Shown here: one piece after another, positions 55,754 through 64,000 of the stretch
Position numbering within the stretch: position 1 is the first letter of the stretch
How the letters are laid out: each line of letters starts with the position of its first letter
NCBI RefSeq assembly: GCF_011045125.1
Contig: NZ_JAAKZF010000020.1
Span: 18,702-82,701 of the forward strand
Origin: Allomesorhizobium camelthorni
GTDB lineage: Bacteria > Pseudomonadota > Alphaproteobacteria > Rhizobiales > Rhizobiaceae
Direction of reading: 5' to 3'
DNA length: 64,000 nt
Notes under the pieces: model-generated
Databases searched by the model: none
The model's input: the letters and a program-made list of their open reading frames with translations, nothing else
What the model was told of the DNA's origin: nothing
Program-made: the position numbers and the translations under genes

Positions 55754-55915
55754 ATGCTGAAATTGGTCGTCATCGCCCTGTTCGTGGTCGTGATCTGGGT
55801 TCTGCTTCTGAAGCTTTTCAACAGCAAGCGCCCTGTGGACTGGAACGGCATCGCCTTCGCGATCGGCTTCATCGCGCTCGCCTTTTACCTGCGCCACTTG
55901 ACCGGCATGGGGTAA
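55754..55915 (+). CDS. Small two-helix membrane protein
   Basis: 53 residues from ATG 55754 with GGAG seven bases upstream. Two hydrophobic helices: LKLVVIALFVVVIWVLLL and GIAFAIGFIALAFYL, separated by a short loop (LFNSKRPVDWN). The frame is open from 55682, but the added 24 residues are not needed. It is convergent with the IclR gene. Function unknown. Confidence 0.75.
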   Translation: MLKLVVIALFVVVIWVLLLKLFNSKRPVDWNGIAFAIGFIALAFYLRHLTGMG

Positions 55916-55953
55916 GCCGAAAGGCGGCGCCAGCCGCCCTTCTCGGCGTTGTG

Positions 55954-56790
55954 TTACACAGGGGGTGAATCCTTCAGCGCGAAGCCGCCGATCATGCCGG
56001 TGATTTCGGCCGCCGCATCGCGCACCAGCGGACCGACCGCGGCAAGGCGCTCCGCCGTGATACGCACCGTCGGTCCCGATACCGACACGCCCCCGATCGG
56101 TTCGCCGAACTCGTTGAAGATCGCGGCGGCAACGCATCGCATGCCGGGGTGCCGCTCCTCGTCGTCGACCGACCAGCCGCGCTCCCTGATTTCGGCAAGA
56201 TCGCACGCCAGCGCCGCCGGACTGGACAGAGTCTTTTGGGTAAAACTTTCGAGGCCGGTCTTTCGAATGATCGCAGCGACCCGGTCCTGTGGCAGATGCG
56301 CCAGGACCGCCTTGCCTATGCCCGAGGCGTGGAATGAACTGCGCGTGCCCGGCCGGAAGAAGGCGCGGATCGCCTGATGCGTCTCGACCTGGCTAACGAA
56401 GACCACGCAATCATCCTCCGCCACGCCGAGATTGGCGGTTTCCCCGGTCTTTTCCATCAGATCCTGCATGACCACCCGCGCACGGTCGACGAGCTTGCGG
56501 CGGCGCAGGAAGGCCGCGCCCATGCGGTAGGTCTCGACCCCGATCGACCAGAGCTGGTCGGTGCGATCGAACTCGACCATGCCGTGCGCCTCCAGCGTGG
56601 TCAGCATGCGATAGGCTGTCGAGGCGGCGAGGCCGGATCTGGCCGCGATCTCGCTCAGCGAAAGGCCGCTGCCTTCGGCGACGATGGCCAATATGCGCAA
56701 TGCGCGGTCGAGCGACTGGACCGGGCCGGCGTCCGGAGAGGGGCTGAAGGCGCGCGGGCGGCCGCGCTGGCGTTTTTCGATAGCGTCCAT
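55954..56790 (-). CDS. IclR family transcriptional regulator
   Basis: A 278-residue regulator. The winged HTH is at ~25-85 (LDRALRILAIVAEGSGLSLSEIA and SGLAASTAYRMLTTLEAHG), followed by a GAF-like IclR effector domain with GETANLGVAEDDCVVFVS, HASGIGKAVLAHLP and RGWSVDDEERHPGMRCVAAAI. It faces the glyoxylate operon, 184 bp away, and probably controls it, with glyoxylate-related effectors by analogy to AllR/GlxR-type IclR proteins. The frame is open to 57141, but the ATG at 56790 marks the true start. Confidence 0.92.
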   Translation of the reverse strand: MDAIEKRQRGRPRAFSPSPDAGPVQSLDRALRILAIVAEGSGLSLSEIAARSGLAASTAYRMLTTLEAHGMVEFDRTDQLWSIGVETYRMGAAFLRRRKLVDRARVVMQDLMEKTGETANLGVAEDDCVVFVSQVETHQAIRAFFRPGTRSSFHASGIGKAVLAHLPQDRVAAIIRKTGLESFTQKTLSSPAALACDLAEIRERGWSVDDEERHPGMRCVAAAIFNEFGEPIGGVSVSGPTVRITAERLAAVGPLVRDAAAEITGMIGGFALKDSPPV

Positions 56791-56973
56791 GGACGAAGCA
56801 TAAAAAAATATTTCACGATTTGGAACAGGGTAAATACTGAAAAACCAAAAGCGGTTAAGAATCAGCAGCAAAGTGCATTTTCCTAAAAATGAAAAAATAT
56901 TCTGAAAAAATTGAATATCAGGCCCGTTGCGGGCATTCTGGGCGGGATCGGATTTCAGGTGAGGAGCCACGAA

Positions 56974-58755
56974 ATGGCCAGGATGCGCGCAGTCGATGCG
57001 GCGGTTCTCGTTCTCGAAAAGGAAGGAATTTCCTGCGCGTTCGGCGTGCCGGGCGCGGCGATCAACCCATTCTATTCGGCGCTGAAGGCGCGCGGCACGG
57101 TCCGCCATATTCTGGCGCGCCATGTCGAGGGCGCTTCGCACATGGCCGAGGGCTACACCCGCGCCAAGGCCGGCAATATCGGCCTATGCATCGGCACTTC
57201 CGGCCCGGCCGGCACCGACATGATCACCGGCCTTTATTCGGCCGCCGCCGATTCTATCCCGATCCTGTGCATTACCGGCCAGGCGCCGCGCGCCCGGCTC
57301 AACAAAGAGGATTTCCAGGCCGTCGACATCGCCGCTATTGCAGCGCCCGTTTCAAAATGGGCGGTGACCGTGATGGAGCCCTATCTGGTGCCAATGGCGC
57401 TGCAGAAGGCGTTTTTCCTCATGCGCTCCGGGCGGCCTGGGCCGGTGCTGATCGACCTGCCAGCCGACGTCCAGCTTGCCGAGATTGAGTTCGACATCGA
57501 CGCATACGAGCCGCTGGCCGTCCACAAGCCTGCAATGTCGCGGCCGCAGGTGGAAAAGACGCTCGCCATGCTGAATGCGGCGGAGAAGCCGCTGATCGTC
57601 GCCGGCGGCGGCGTCATCAACGCCGAAGCGTCCGATCTGCTGATCGAGTTCGCCGAAATCACCGGCGTTCCGGTCATTCCGACTTTGATGGGGTGGGGCG
57701 CGATTCCCGACGACCATCGGCTGATGGCCGGCATGTGCGGATTGCAGACATCGCACCGCTACGGCAATGCCACCATGCTTGCCTCCGACTTCGTGCTGGG
57801 GATCGGCAATCGCTGGGCCAACCGCCACACCGGCTCGGTCGAGACCTACACTGCCGGCCGCAAATTCGTGCATATCGACATCGAGCCGACGCAGATCGGC
57901 CGCGTTTTCGCGCCGGATCTCGGCGTCGTCTCGGATGCCGGGGCAGCGTTGAAAATGCTGCTCGACGTCGCGACCGAGTGGAAAACCGCGGGGAAACTGC
58001 GCGACTGGAGCGGCTGGGCCAGGGAGTGCCAGCAGCGCAAGAAAACCATGAATCGCAAGACGCATTTCGACCAGACCCCAATGAAGCCGCAGCGCGTCTA
58101 TGAGGAAATGAACAAGGCCTTCGGGCGCGACACCTGCTACGTCACCACGATCGGCCTTAGCCAGATCGCCGGGGCGCAGTTCCTGCATGTGTTCAAGCCG
58201 CGCAACTGGATCAATTGCGGCCAGGCCGGCCCCCTTGGCTGGACCTTGCCGGCGGCACTCGGCGTCCGCGCCGCCGATCCAAATCGCACGATCGTCGCGC
58301 TGTCGGGCGACTATGATTTCCAGTTCATGATCGAGGAACTGGCCGTCGGCGCGCAGCACAGGCTGCCTTACATCCATGTCGTCGTGAACAACGCCTATCT
58401 CGGCCTGATCCGGCAGGCGCAGCGCGGCTTTTCGATGGATTTCGAGGTCAGCCTGGCCTTCGAGAACATCAACCGGGCAGCCGATCCGGAAGCCGGCTAC
58501 GGCGTCGACCATGTCGCCGTCGCGGAAGCCATGGGCTGCAAGGCCATCCGTGTGAAGAAGCCGGAAGATTGCGCGGCGGCTTTCGCCGAGGCCGAAAGGC
58601 TGATGAAGGAGCATCAGGTTCCGGTGGTGGTCGAGTTCATTCTCGAACGCATCACCAACATTTCCATGGGCACGGAAATCGACAATATCGTTGAATTCGA
58701 AGAGCTTGCCGAGCGCAATGAAGACGCGCCGACAGCCATCGCGCTGCTCGATTGA
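56974..58755 (+). CDS. gcl: Glyoxylate carboligase (tartronate-semialdehyde synthase)
   Basis: A 593-residue ThDP enzyme: [19 protein letters not shown] start, [17 protein letters not shown] near 45-60 with Val where other ThDP enzymes have the catalytic Glu (a known Gcl trait), the central domain, then [16 protein letters not shown], the ThDP motif [18 protein letters not shown] and [12 protein letters not shown]. It joins two glyoxylates into tartronate semialdehyde and CO2. GAGGAG lies upstream of the ATG. First gene of gcl-hyi-glxR. Confidence 0.97.
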   Translation: MARMRAVDAAVLVLEKEGISCAFGVPGAAINPFYSALKARGTVRHILARHVEGASHMAEGYTRAKAGNIGLCIGTSGPAGTDMITGLYSAAADSIPILCITGQAPRARLNKEDFQAVDIAAIAAPVSKWAVTVMEPYLVPMALQKAFFLMRSGRPGPVLIDLPADVQLAEIEFDIDAYEPLAVHKPAMSRPQVEKTLAMLNAAEKPLIVAGGGVINAEASDLLIEFAEITGVPVIPTLMGWGAIPDDHRLMAGMCGLQTSHRYGNATMLASDFVLGIGNRWANRHTGSVETYTAGRKFVHIDIEPTQIGRVFAPDLGVVSDAGAALKMLLDVATEWKTAGKLRDWSGWARECQQRKKTMNRKTHFDQTPMKPQRVYEEMNKAFGRDTCYVTTIGLSQIAGAQFLHVFKPRNWINCGQAGPLGWTLPAALGVRAADPNRTIVALSGDYDFQFMIEELAVGAQHRLPYIHVVVNNAYLGLIRQAQRGFSMDFEVSLAFENINRAADPEAGYGVDHVAVAEAMGCKAIRVKKPEDCAAAFAEAERLMKEHQVPVVVEFILERITNISMGTEIDNIVEFEELAERNEDAPTAIALLD

Positions 58756-58772
58756 GTTTCAAGGGAAGAAAA

Positions 58773-59570
58773 ATGCCGAGATTTTCCGCCAACCTCTCAA
58801 TGCTCTTTGGCGAGCATGATTTTCTCGACCGTTTCGACGCCGCCGCACGCGCGGGATTCAAGGGCGTCGAATATGTCGGACCATACGATCACGAGCCGGA
58901 GGTCGTTGCCGCGCGGCTGGCGAAGAACGGACTGGCGCAGGTGCTGTTCAACCTGCCGCCCGGAGACTGGGGGAAGGGGGAGCGCGGCATCGCCGTGCTG
59001 CCCGACCGCATCGACGAGTTCCGCAGGGGCGTGGACACGGCGATCACCTACGCCAAGGCGCTCGGTTGCGGGCAGGTCAATTGCCTAGCCGGCATCGCGC
59101 CGGAAGGCGTAGGACGCGACGCGCTGGAAAGCACCTTCGTTGAAAACCTGAAATTTGCAGCGGAAAGGCTTGAAAAAACTGGAATAAAGCTGCTGATTGA
59201 GCCGATCAATACGCGCGACATTCCGGGCTATTTCCTCAACAATTCGAGCCAGGCGCTGGCAATCATGGACCGTGTCGGCTCAGGGAATATCTTCCTGCAG
59301 TATGATATCTACCACATGCAAATCATGGAGGGGGATCTCGCCAGCACCATCGAGGCAAATCTCGGCCGCATCGCGCATATCCAGCTTGCGGACAATCCCG
59401 GCCGTCACGAGCCGGGGACGGGCGAGATCAATTTTCCTTTCCTCTACCAACACCTTGATCGGATTGGTTATTCGGGCTGGGTGGGCGCGGAATACAAGCC
59501 CAGGGTTGGCACGGTCGAAGGGCTGGAATGGTTCCGGGAGTTCACCGGCAAGGGAAGTGCGGCGGCCTAG
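58773..59570 (+). CDS. hyi: Hydroxypyruvate isomerase
   Basis: A 265-residue xylose-isomerase-like TIM barrel: RFSANLSMLFGEHDFLDRF, then KGVEYVGPYDH, LLIEPINTRDIPGYF with the metal-binding Glu, QYDIYHMQIMEGDL, and WVGAEYKPRVGTVEGLEW. It interconverts hydroxypyruvate and tartronate semialdehyde. The start ATG 58773 follows AAGGGAAG; a TTG at 58752 overlapping gcl's stop is the alternative. Second gene of the operon. Confidence 0.95.
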   Translation: MPRFSANLSMLFGEHDFLDRFDAAARAGFKGVEYVGPYDHEPEVVAARLAKNGLAQVLFNLPPGDWGKGERGIAVLPDRIDEFRRGVDTAITYAKALGCGQVNCLAGIAPEGVGRDALESTFVENLKFAAERLEKTGIKLLIEPINTRDIPGYFLNNSSQALAIMDRVGSGNIFLQYDIYHMQIMEGDLASTIEANLGRIAHIQLADNPGRHEPGTGEINFPFLYQHLDRIGYSGWVGAEYKPRVGTVEGLEWFREFTGKGSAAA

Positions 59571-59598
59571 GGTCGCCAGTGCCGAATTGCGGGAAAAT

Positions 59599-60498
59599 AT
59601 GGAAAAACCCATGGAAATCATAGGCTTCATCGGTCTCGGCATTATGGGTGCGCCGATGGCGGGGCATCTGCTCGACGCCGGCTATGAGGTGATTGCAAGC
59701 GATCATCGCCGAAAACCGCCGGCGGACCTCCTCGCAAAGGGGCTGAAGACCGCTTCCGGCCACGATGCGGTCGCACAAGCCGCTGATATCATTATCACAA
59801 TGGTCCCCGACACGCCGCAGGTCGCCGAGGTGCTGTTCGGCGAGAAGGGGGTCGCGGAGGGGCTGTCGCCGGGCAAGATGGTCATCGACATGAGCTCGAT
59901 ATCGCCGATCGAGACGAAAGAATTCGCAAGCAAAATCAATGCGCTAGGCTGCGACTACCTCGACGCGCCGGTGTCGGGCGGGGAAGTGGGCGCCAAGGCC
60001 GCATCGCTGACCATCATGGTCGGCGGCGAGGAGCATGCGTTCGAGCGGGCGCGGCAAGTCTTTGAAAAGATGGGAAAAAACATCACGCTGGTCGGGCCGA
60101 ACGGGGTCGGACAGACGACCAAGGTCGCCAACCAGATCGTGGTGGCGCTGACCATCGAGGCGGTGGCCGAAGCCCTTGTTTTTGCTTCGAAAGCAGGCGC
60201 CGATCCGGCAAAAGTGAGGCAGGCGCTGATGGGCGGCCTGGCCGCTTCGCGCATCCTCGAAGTGCATGGCGAGCGGATGATCAAGCGCACCTTCGCGCCC
60301 GGCTTCCGCATAGAGCTGCACCAGAAGGATCTGAACCTGGCGCTGGAAGGCGCGAAAACACTAGGTGTAGCGCTGCCGAACACATCGACCACCCAGCAGT
60401 TGTTCAACTCCTGCGCGGCGAATGGCGGCGCCAAGGAGGATCATTCGGCGCTGGTGCGTGCCCTGGAGCGCCTCGCGGGACATGACGTTGGTGGATAA
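59599..60498 (+). CDS. glxR: Tartronate-semialdehyde reductase (2-hydroxy-3-oxopropionate reductase)
   Basis: A 299-residue beta-hydroxyacid dehydrogenase: GFIGLGIMGAPMAGHLL is the NAD(P)-binding Rossmann loop near 10-26, with DAPVSGGEVGAKAASL (substrate binding), the GPNGVGQTTKVANQI catalytic-lysine region and FRIELHQKDLNLAL. It reduces tartronate semialdehyde to glycerate. It closes the gcl-hyi-glxR unit, 28 bp after hyi. Confidence 0.95.
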   Translation: MEKPMEIIGFIGLGIMGAPMAGHLLDAGYEVIASDHRRKPPADLLAKGLKTASGHDAVAQAADIIITMVPDTPQVAEVLFGEKGVAEGLSPGKMVIDMSSISPIETKEFASKINALGCDYLDAPVSGGEVGAKAASLTIMVGGEEHAFERARQVFEKMGKNITLVGPNGVGQTTKVANQIVVALTIEAVAEALVFASKAGADPAKVRQALMGGLAASRILEVHGERMIKRTFAPGFRIELHQKDLNLALEGAKTLGVALPNTSTTQQLFNSCAANGGAKEDHSALVRALERLAGHDVGG

Positions 60499-60771
60499 AA
60501 TTCGACGGACGAGGGAAGGCGACACGCAAATAACACATCGAATATAACCACTTGGCGGAATCGTGGGGCCTGCCAGGCGCGGTTTTTGTTCACAAAGCCT
60601 GTAGCCCCTTCGACCCGAGGCAAATTGGTGTGAAAACCGGCGCGTCGAATGCCATTTTCGCGCCGAACTTCGTCGGGTCCGCTTTGCCCGCGCCCTGCGC
60701 CCTTCCTGCGAGATTTTAGCGCCCTACGTCTGCCTTGAACGGATAGCCATTTTCAGGCACATGGTGGGCCG

Positions 60772-61650
60772 ATGACCAACGCCCATTCACCCCGGCCGAT
60801 CGACCACTTGGTCCTGCCTGCTGCGAGCCTCGATGTCGCACGATCGCGGCTCGGCGCGCTCGGCTTCACCGTCGCTCCAACCGGCGTGCATCCCTTCGGC
60901 ACCGAAAACGCTTGCGTCTATTTCGCCGACGGCACGTTTCTCGAACCGCTGGCGGTCGGCGATGCGGCGCTCGCCGACGCGGCCGTGTCGGCCGGCAACG
61001 TCTTCATCGCACGCGACCGCCTGTTCCGGCTCAGTCATGGCGACGAGGGATTTTCAGCATTGGTGTTCGGCACGGCCGATGCCGCATCCGATCACGCGGA
61101 TTTTCGCGCGCGCGGCGTCTCGGCAGGCGACATGCTGTCCTTTTCGCGCGATTTCGTCGGCCCCGACGGCAAGAGCGACACCGCCTCCTTCAGGCTGGCC
61201 TTCGCCACGGCCGGCCATACCGGCGATGCATTCTTCTTCACCTGCGAGCGCATCAACGTGCCGGAAGTCGATCGCTCAGCACTCCAGGCGCACGCGAACA
61301 GTGCGACGCGGCTGGTTGCGGTCACCGCGACGGGAAGCAGGCCCGGCGAATGGCTTGAACTCATCGCGCCGGTAGCCGGCGTCGAAGCCAGCGTCGCGGA
61401 GAATAGCATCCGTGCCGCCAATGCGACCGTCGAAGTGCTCGATGGTTCGGTCTTCGCCGACCGTTTCGACCTGGCAGCGCCAGATGGCCCGTTCCGCCTC
61501 GCGGCCGTCACTTTCGGCGTCAAAAACCTGGCCGCCGCCGAGGCAATGCTGCGGGAAGCCGCTATCCTTCATCACCGTATCGGCGACCTCCTGGTCGTCC
61601 CGCCGGCGCCGGGGCAGGGCGCCGCTTTCGCTTTCGAGGAAAACTCATGA
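60772..61650 (+). CDS. Glyoxalase-like (VOC) domain protein
   Basis: A 292-residue protein with one double-VOC unit. It begins PRPIDHLVLPAASLDVARSRL, continues GVHPFGTENACVYFADGTFLEPL, and the second half has ERINVPEVDRSALQAHANS. It fits the Glyoxalase_3-type VOC family (PF13468). The stop overlaps kdsA by ATGA, so the two are co-translated; the pairing is unusual and tells little about function. Confidence 0.85.
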   Translation: MTNAHSPRPIDHLVLPAASLDVARSRLGALGFTVAPTGVHPFGTENACVYFADGTFLEPLAVGDAALADAAVSAGNVFIARDRLFRLSHGDEGFSALVFGTADAASDHADFRARGVSAGDMLSFSRDFVGPDGKSDTASFRLAFATAGHTGDAFFFTCERINVPEVDRSALQAHANSATRLVAVTATGSRPGEWLELIAPVAGVEASVAENSIRAANATVEVLDGSVFADRFDLAAPDGPFRLAAVTFGVKNLAAAEAMLREAAILHHRIGDLLVVPPAPGQGAAFAFEENS

Positions 61651-62480
61651 ACGTACCGAATTGGACAGTTAAGGCCGGCAATGCGGTTTTCGCCAACGAC
61701 AAGCCGCTGACGCTGATCGCCGGCCCCTGCCAGTTCGAATCGCGCGGCCATGCCTTCGACATGGCCGGCGCGCTGAAGGAGATGGCGGCAAGGCTGGGCA
61801 TCGGCCTCGTCTACAAGACCAGCTACGACAAGGCCAACCGCACCTCGCTCTCTGCCACGCGCGGCGCGGGGCTGGAGGCGGCGCTGCCGGTCTTCGACGA
61901 TCTGCGCAAGGAATTCTCGCTGCCAGTGCTGACCGACGTGCATTCGGAAGAGCAGTGCCGCATCGTCGCGCCCCATGTCGACATCTTGCAGATCCCGGCC
62001 TTTCTCTCGCGCCAGACCGACCTTCTGGTCGCGGCCGCCCAAACCGGCAAGGTGATCAATGTGAAGAAGGGCCAGTTCCTGGCGCCCTGGGACATGAAGA
62101 ACGTCGTGGGCAAGATCACCGGGTCCGGCAATCCCAACGTGCTGGTCACCGAGCGCGGCGCCTCCTTCGGCTACAACACGCTGGTTTCCGACATGCGGGC
62201 CTTGCCGATCATGGCGGATATCGGTGCGCCGGTGATCTTCGACGCCACCCATTCGGTGCAGCAGCCGGGCGGGCAGGGCGGCTCGTCGGGTGGAGAGCGG
62301 CGCTTCGTCGAAACGCTGGCGCGCGCGGCAGTCGCCGTCGGCGTCGCCGGCGTGTTCATCGAGACGCACCAGGATCCGGACAATTCGACCTCGTCCGACG
62401 GTCCCAATATGGTGCCGCTCAAGGATCTGCCGGCGCTTGTGGAACGCCTGATGGCTTTCGACAGGATCGCCAAGGCCTGA
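61647..62480 (+). CDS. kdsA: 3-deoxy-8-phosphooctulonate synthase
   Basis: A 277-residue enzyme: TLIAGPCQFESRGHAFDMA, VYKTSYDKANRTS, LPVLTDVHSEEQ, NVKKGQFLAPWDMKNVV, and ATHSVQQPGGQGGSSGGERRF, all KDO8P-synthase motifs. It condenses PEP and arabinose-5-phosphate, a step toward KDO in lipid A. The stop TGA (62478-62480) is the edge of a dispersed repeat. It is coupled to the VOC gene. Confidence 0.97.
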   Translation: MNVPNWTVKAGNAVFANDKPLTLIAGPCQFESRGHAFDMAGALKEMAARLGIGLVYKTSYDKANRTSLSATRGAGLEAALPVFDDLRKEFSLPVLTDVHSEEQCRIVAPHVDILQIPAFLSRQTDLLVAAAQTGKVINVKKGQFLAPWDMKNVVGKITGSGNPNVLVTERGASFGYNTLVSDMRALPIMADIGAPVIFDATHSVQQPGGQGGSSGGERRFVETLARAAVAVGVAGVFIETHQDPDNSTSSDGPNMVPLKDLPALVERLMAFDRIAKA

Positions 62481-62625
62481 GAGTCTGTTTGGAAACTCTA
62501 CCCTGGCGGTCATCTGCCGGCGTTTTCTGCGCTTCCGGTGCTCTCGGGCCCGAATGTCCGTTGCGCTCCGGTTCTCGAAAAACACCGTCATATGACTCAC
62601 CATAGCGAGTTTCAAAACGGACTCT
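62480..62625. repeat. Dispersed inverted-repeat element, copy 2
   Basis: 146 bp. Arms AGAGTCTGTTTGGAAACTC (62480-62498) and GAGTTTCAAAACGGACTCT (62607-62625) pair with two mismatches. The core has TTCCGGTGCTCTCGGGCCC, GAATGTCCG and CTCCGGTTCTCGAAA, matching copy 1 at 30547. It begins at the last base of kdsA's stop codon. No coding content. Confidence 0.75.
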
Positions 62626-62700
62626 GAGACATCCCTGCGGAACCTCGCAAAGCGCTCTCCGTTGTCTGCTCATCAACTCGGCAACACGAGGAGCACGAAG

Positions 62701-63066
62701 ATGACGACCCCCAGCGGCCACACCGACGCCATTGCGGCGTCGCGCGTCATCGGCACGGCGGTCTACAACACGGCCGGCGAAAATATCGGAACCATCGAGG
62801 ATGTGATGCTCGACAAGAAGTCGAACGCCATCATGTTCGCCGTCATAGGGTTCGGCGGATTTCTCGGCATCGGCGAAAAATACCATGCAATTCCGTGGTC
62901 GGCCCTCGACTACGAGGAAAGCCGCGGCGGTTATGTCGTGCCCTTCACCAGGGAACAGCTCGAAGCCGCGCCGTCCTATTCCATCGATGAACTCAGAGGC
63001 AGCGACGGCAAGGCCGCACGCGATACGTCCTTCGATTACTACAAGATCGATCCCTACTGGTATTGA
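62701..63066 (+). CDS. PRC-barrel domain protein
   Basis: A 121-residue protein. The PRC-barrel core is at ~10-90: AASRVIGTAVYNTAGENIGTIED, then FAVIGFGGFLGIGEKYHAIPW and SRGGYVVPFTREQL. A polar tail with SFDYYKIDPYWY follows. Members bind or modulate photosynthetic or ribosomal complexes or are stress proteins; here the role is open. GAGGAG lies upstream of the ATG. Confidence 0.9.
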   Translation: MTTPSGHTDAIAASRVIGTAVYNTAGENIGTIEDVMLDKKSNAIMFAVIGFGGFLGIGEKYHAIPWSALDYEESRGGYVVPFTREQLEAAPSYSIDELRGSDGKAARDTSFDYYKIDPYWY

Positions 63067-63184
63067 TTCTGACGCTAGGCGCCTCGCGAGGGATGATAGG
63101 GTTCGACCCTTCTGCGGCGTTCCTGCAGAACAGTCCTATGGCAAGTGATGGCCCCAACCAGACGGCAGCTGCCACCGACCCCCC

Positions 63185-63991
63185 TCAGGAAAGGACCTTG
63201 CCGAGGAATCCAAGCATCTCGTTGTTGAATTCCTCTGGCCTTTGCAGCGGCGCAAAGTGGCTAACGCCTGGCAGGATGATCAAATCCGCTGTCGGAATAC
63301 TCCGCGCCAAATAGTCGGCGTGGTCGCGCTTGATGAACTCGTCCCGCTCGCTTTGCACGATAGCAACGGGCAGATGGATACGAGCCAAATCGCCTGCTGA
63401 ATAATTGGGCTCGGTTTCCATCATATGGCCGACGGCTTTAACAAATGCGTCGAATTGGTCCGGCGTGGCCGACAACGCGGCGTAATCCTTGGTATGGCGG
63501 CTGAAACATCGGTCGAGAACTGGGCTTGGCTCGATTTCCTTCGTGCCACTGGGGTCCATGTTGCAGCCGAAGAAGAACACTCATGCAACGCGATTCGGGG
63601 CTTGCATGGCGAGGATCAAGGCGATGCACGCCCCATCGCTCCAACCTACGATGGCCGCCTTCTCCAAGCGCAAGGCATCCATCACAGCCAGGACATCGGA
63701 GGCCATCAACTCATATTTGAAAGGCTGCGGATCGCGCGTGCTGCGGCCGTGCCCGCGACTATCGATGAGCACAGCGCGATAGCCTGAACTGACCAGCGCC
63801 GGGACCTGAAAGCCCCAGTTGCCGCTATGGCCGAGGCCACCATGCAACAGGATCACTGGATGGCCAGACCCGTAGGTGGCGTACCAGATACGAGCACCGT
63901 CATGTTCCACATAGCCTTCATCGCTGGCGGTCGGCAGGGGCAAGGCGCCATTTTCCTCGAAATTTCTTAGGTCGTCGTCGTAAAATTTCAT
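63185..63991 (-). pseudogene. Alpha/beta hydrolase interrupted by an in-frame TGA
   Basis: The frame 63991 down to 63185 is continuous in one reading frame except for a single TGA at 63581-63583. The N-terminal 136 residues contain VILLHGGLGHSGNWG, VLIDSRGHGRST and the nucleophile elbow GWSDG (Ser118). After the stop the frame continues VFFFGCNMDPSG, then LPVAIVQSERDEF with the likely acid, and GVSHFAPLQRPEEF with the His. CGA to TGA would restore a full hydrolase of ~268 residues. It lies at the window edge, after the PRC gene on the opposite strand. Confidence 0.85.
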
Positions 63992-64000
63992 GCCTTGCTC

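Noticed and set aside
56974..58755. Missing catalytic Glu in the Gcl ThDP site taken as a defect
   Set aside because: Val at this place is the established normal state for glyoxylate carboligase.

Overview
The window is a stretch of chromosomal, high-G+C alphaproteobacterial DNA. It is most likely from Rhizobiales and probably a Mesorhizobium/Phyllobacteriaceae-type organism. This rests on a CckA hybrid kinase, a DksA that has lost its zinc-finger cysteines, tandem cold-shock domains in one protein, a BTLCP transglutaminase-like protein, NDUFA12 and DUF2155 proteins, and intergenic palindromes of the rhizobial type. The assignment is inference from gene content; no marker phylogeny could be run. 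I see no prophage, insertion sequence, CRISPR array or replication origin.

Layout. 1-7.2 kb: a KefB-type antiporter (cut by the window edge), a small secreted protein, the ycjX-ycjF pair, a SixA phosphatase, dksA and a FliO-like protein. 7.5-10.1 kb: cckA. 10.1-12 kb: a gene-poor stretch with a palindromic repeat, a ParB-like domain protein and a 58-residue small gene. 12-18 kb: pccB, gloA, a double cold-shock protein, a DUF192 protein, a hydrolase, an SPW membrane protein and cysE. 18-27.3 kb: an accessory-looking cluster with three ArsR regulator/AHSA1 (SRPBCC) modules, one of them a single fused gene, together with VOC, two DUF1801 proteins, an atypical arginase-fold protein and a DUF2314-Imm33 immunity-like protein. 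Each ArsR gene has its own palindrome sitting on a TTGACT-type promoter. 27.5-31 kb: PilZ, PAS, rhomboid, CBS and YjhX proteins plus one copy of a dispersed inverted repeat. 31.3-34.4 kb: gatB, GNAT, NDUFA12 and DUF2155. 34.4-39.7 kb (minus): M48 protease, DsbA-like oxidoreductase, aroQ, accB, accC and aat. 39.9-42 kb: aminotransferase and glutaminase. 42-44.9 kb: rne, split by a one-base frameshift. 45.5-50.7 kb: cell-wall amidase, PBP1A, and prfB with its programmed frameshift. 51-56 kb: an OmpA lipoprotein, a DEAD-box helicase, nadK, a GFA-fold protein and tRNA-Thr(TGT). 56-60.5 kb: IclR regulator divergent from gcl-hyi-glxR, the glyoxylate-to-glycerate route. 60.8-64 kb: a VOC protein, kdsA, the second repeat copy, a PRC-barrel protein, and an alpha/beta hydrolase broken by an in-frame stop.

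Most of the window is ordinary housekeeping. The parts most worth a second look are the ArsR-AHSA1 cluster with its matched promoter/operator architecture and the in-frame fusion that keeps an internal ribosome binding site, the rne frameshift, the two-copy inverted-repeat family that begins exactly at stop codons, the arginase-fold protein with replaced metal ligands, and the unpaired toxin/immunity-like genes.
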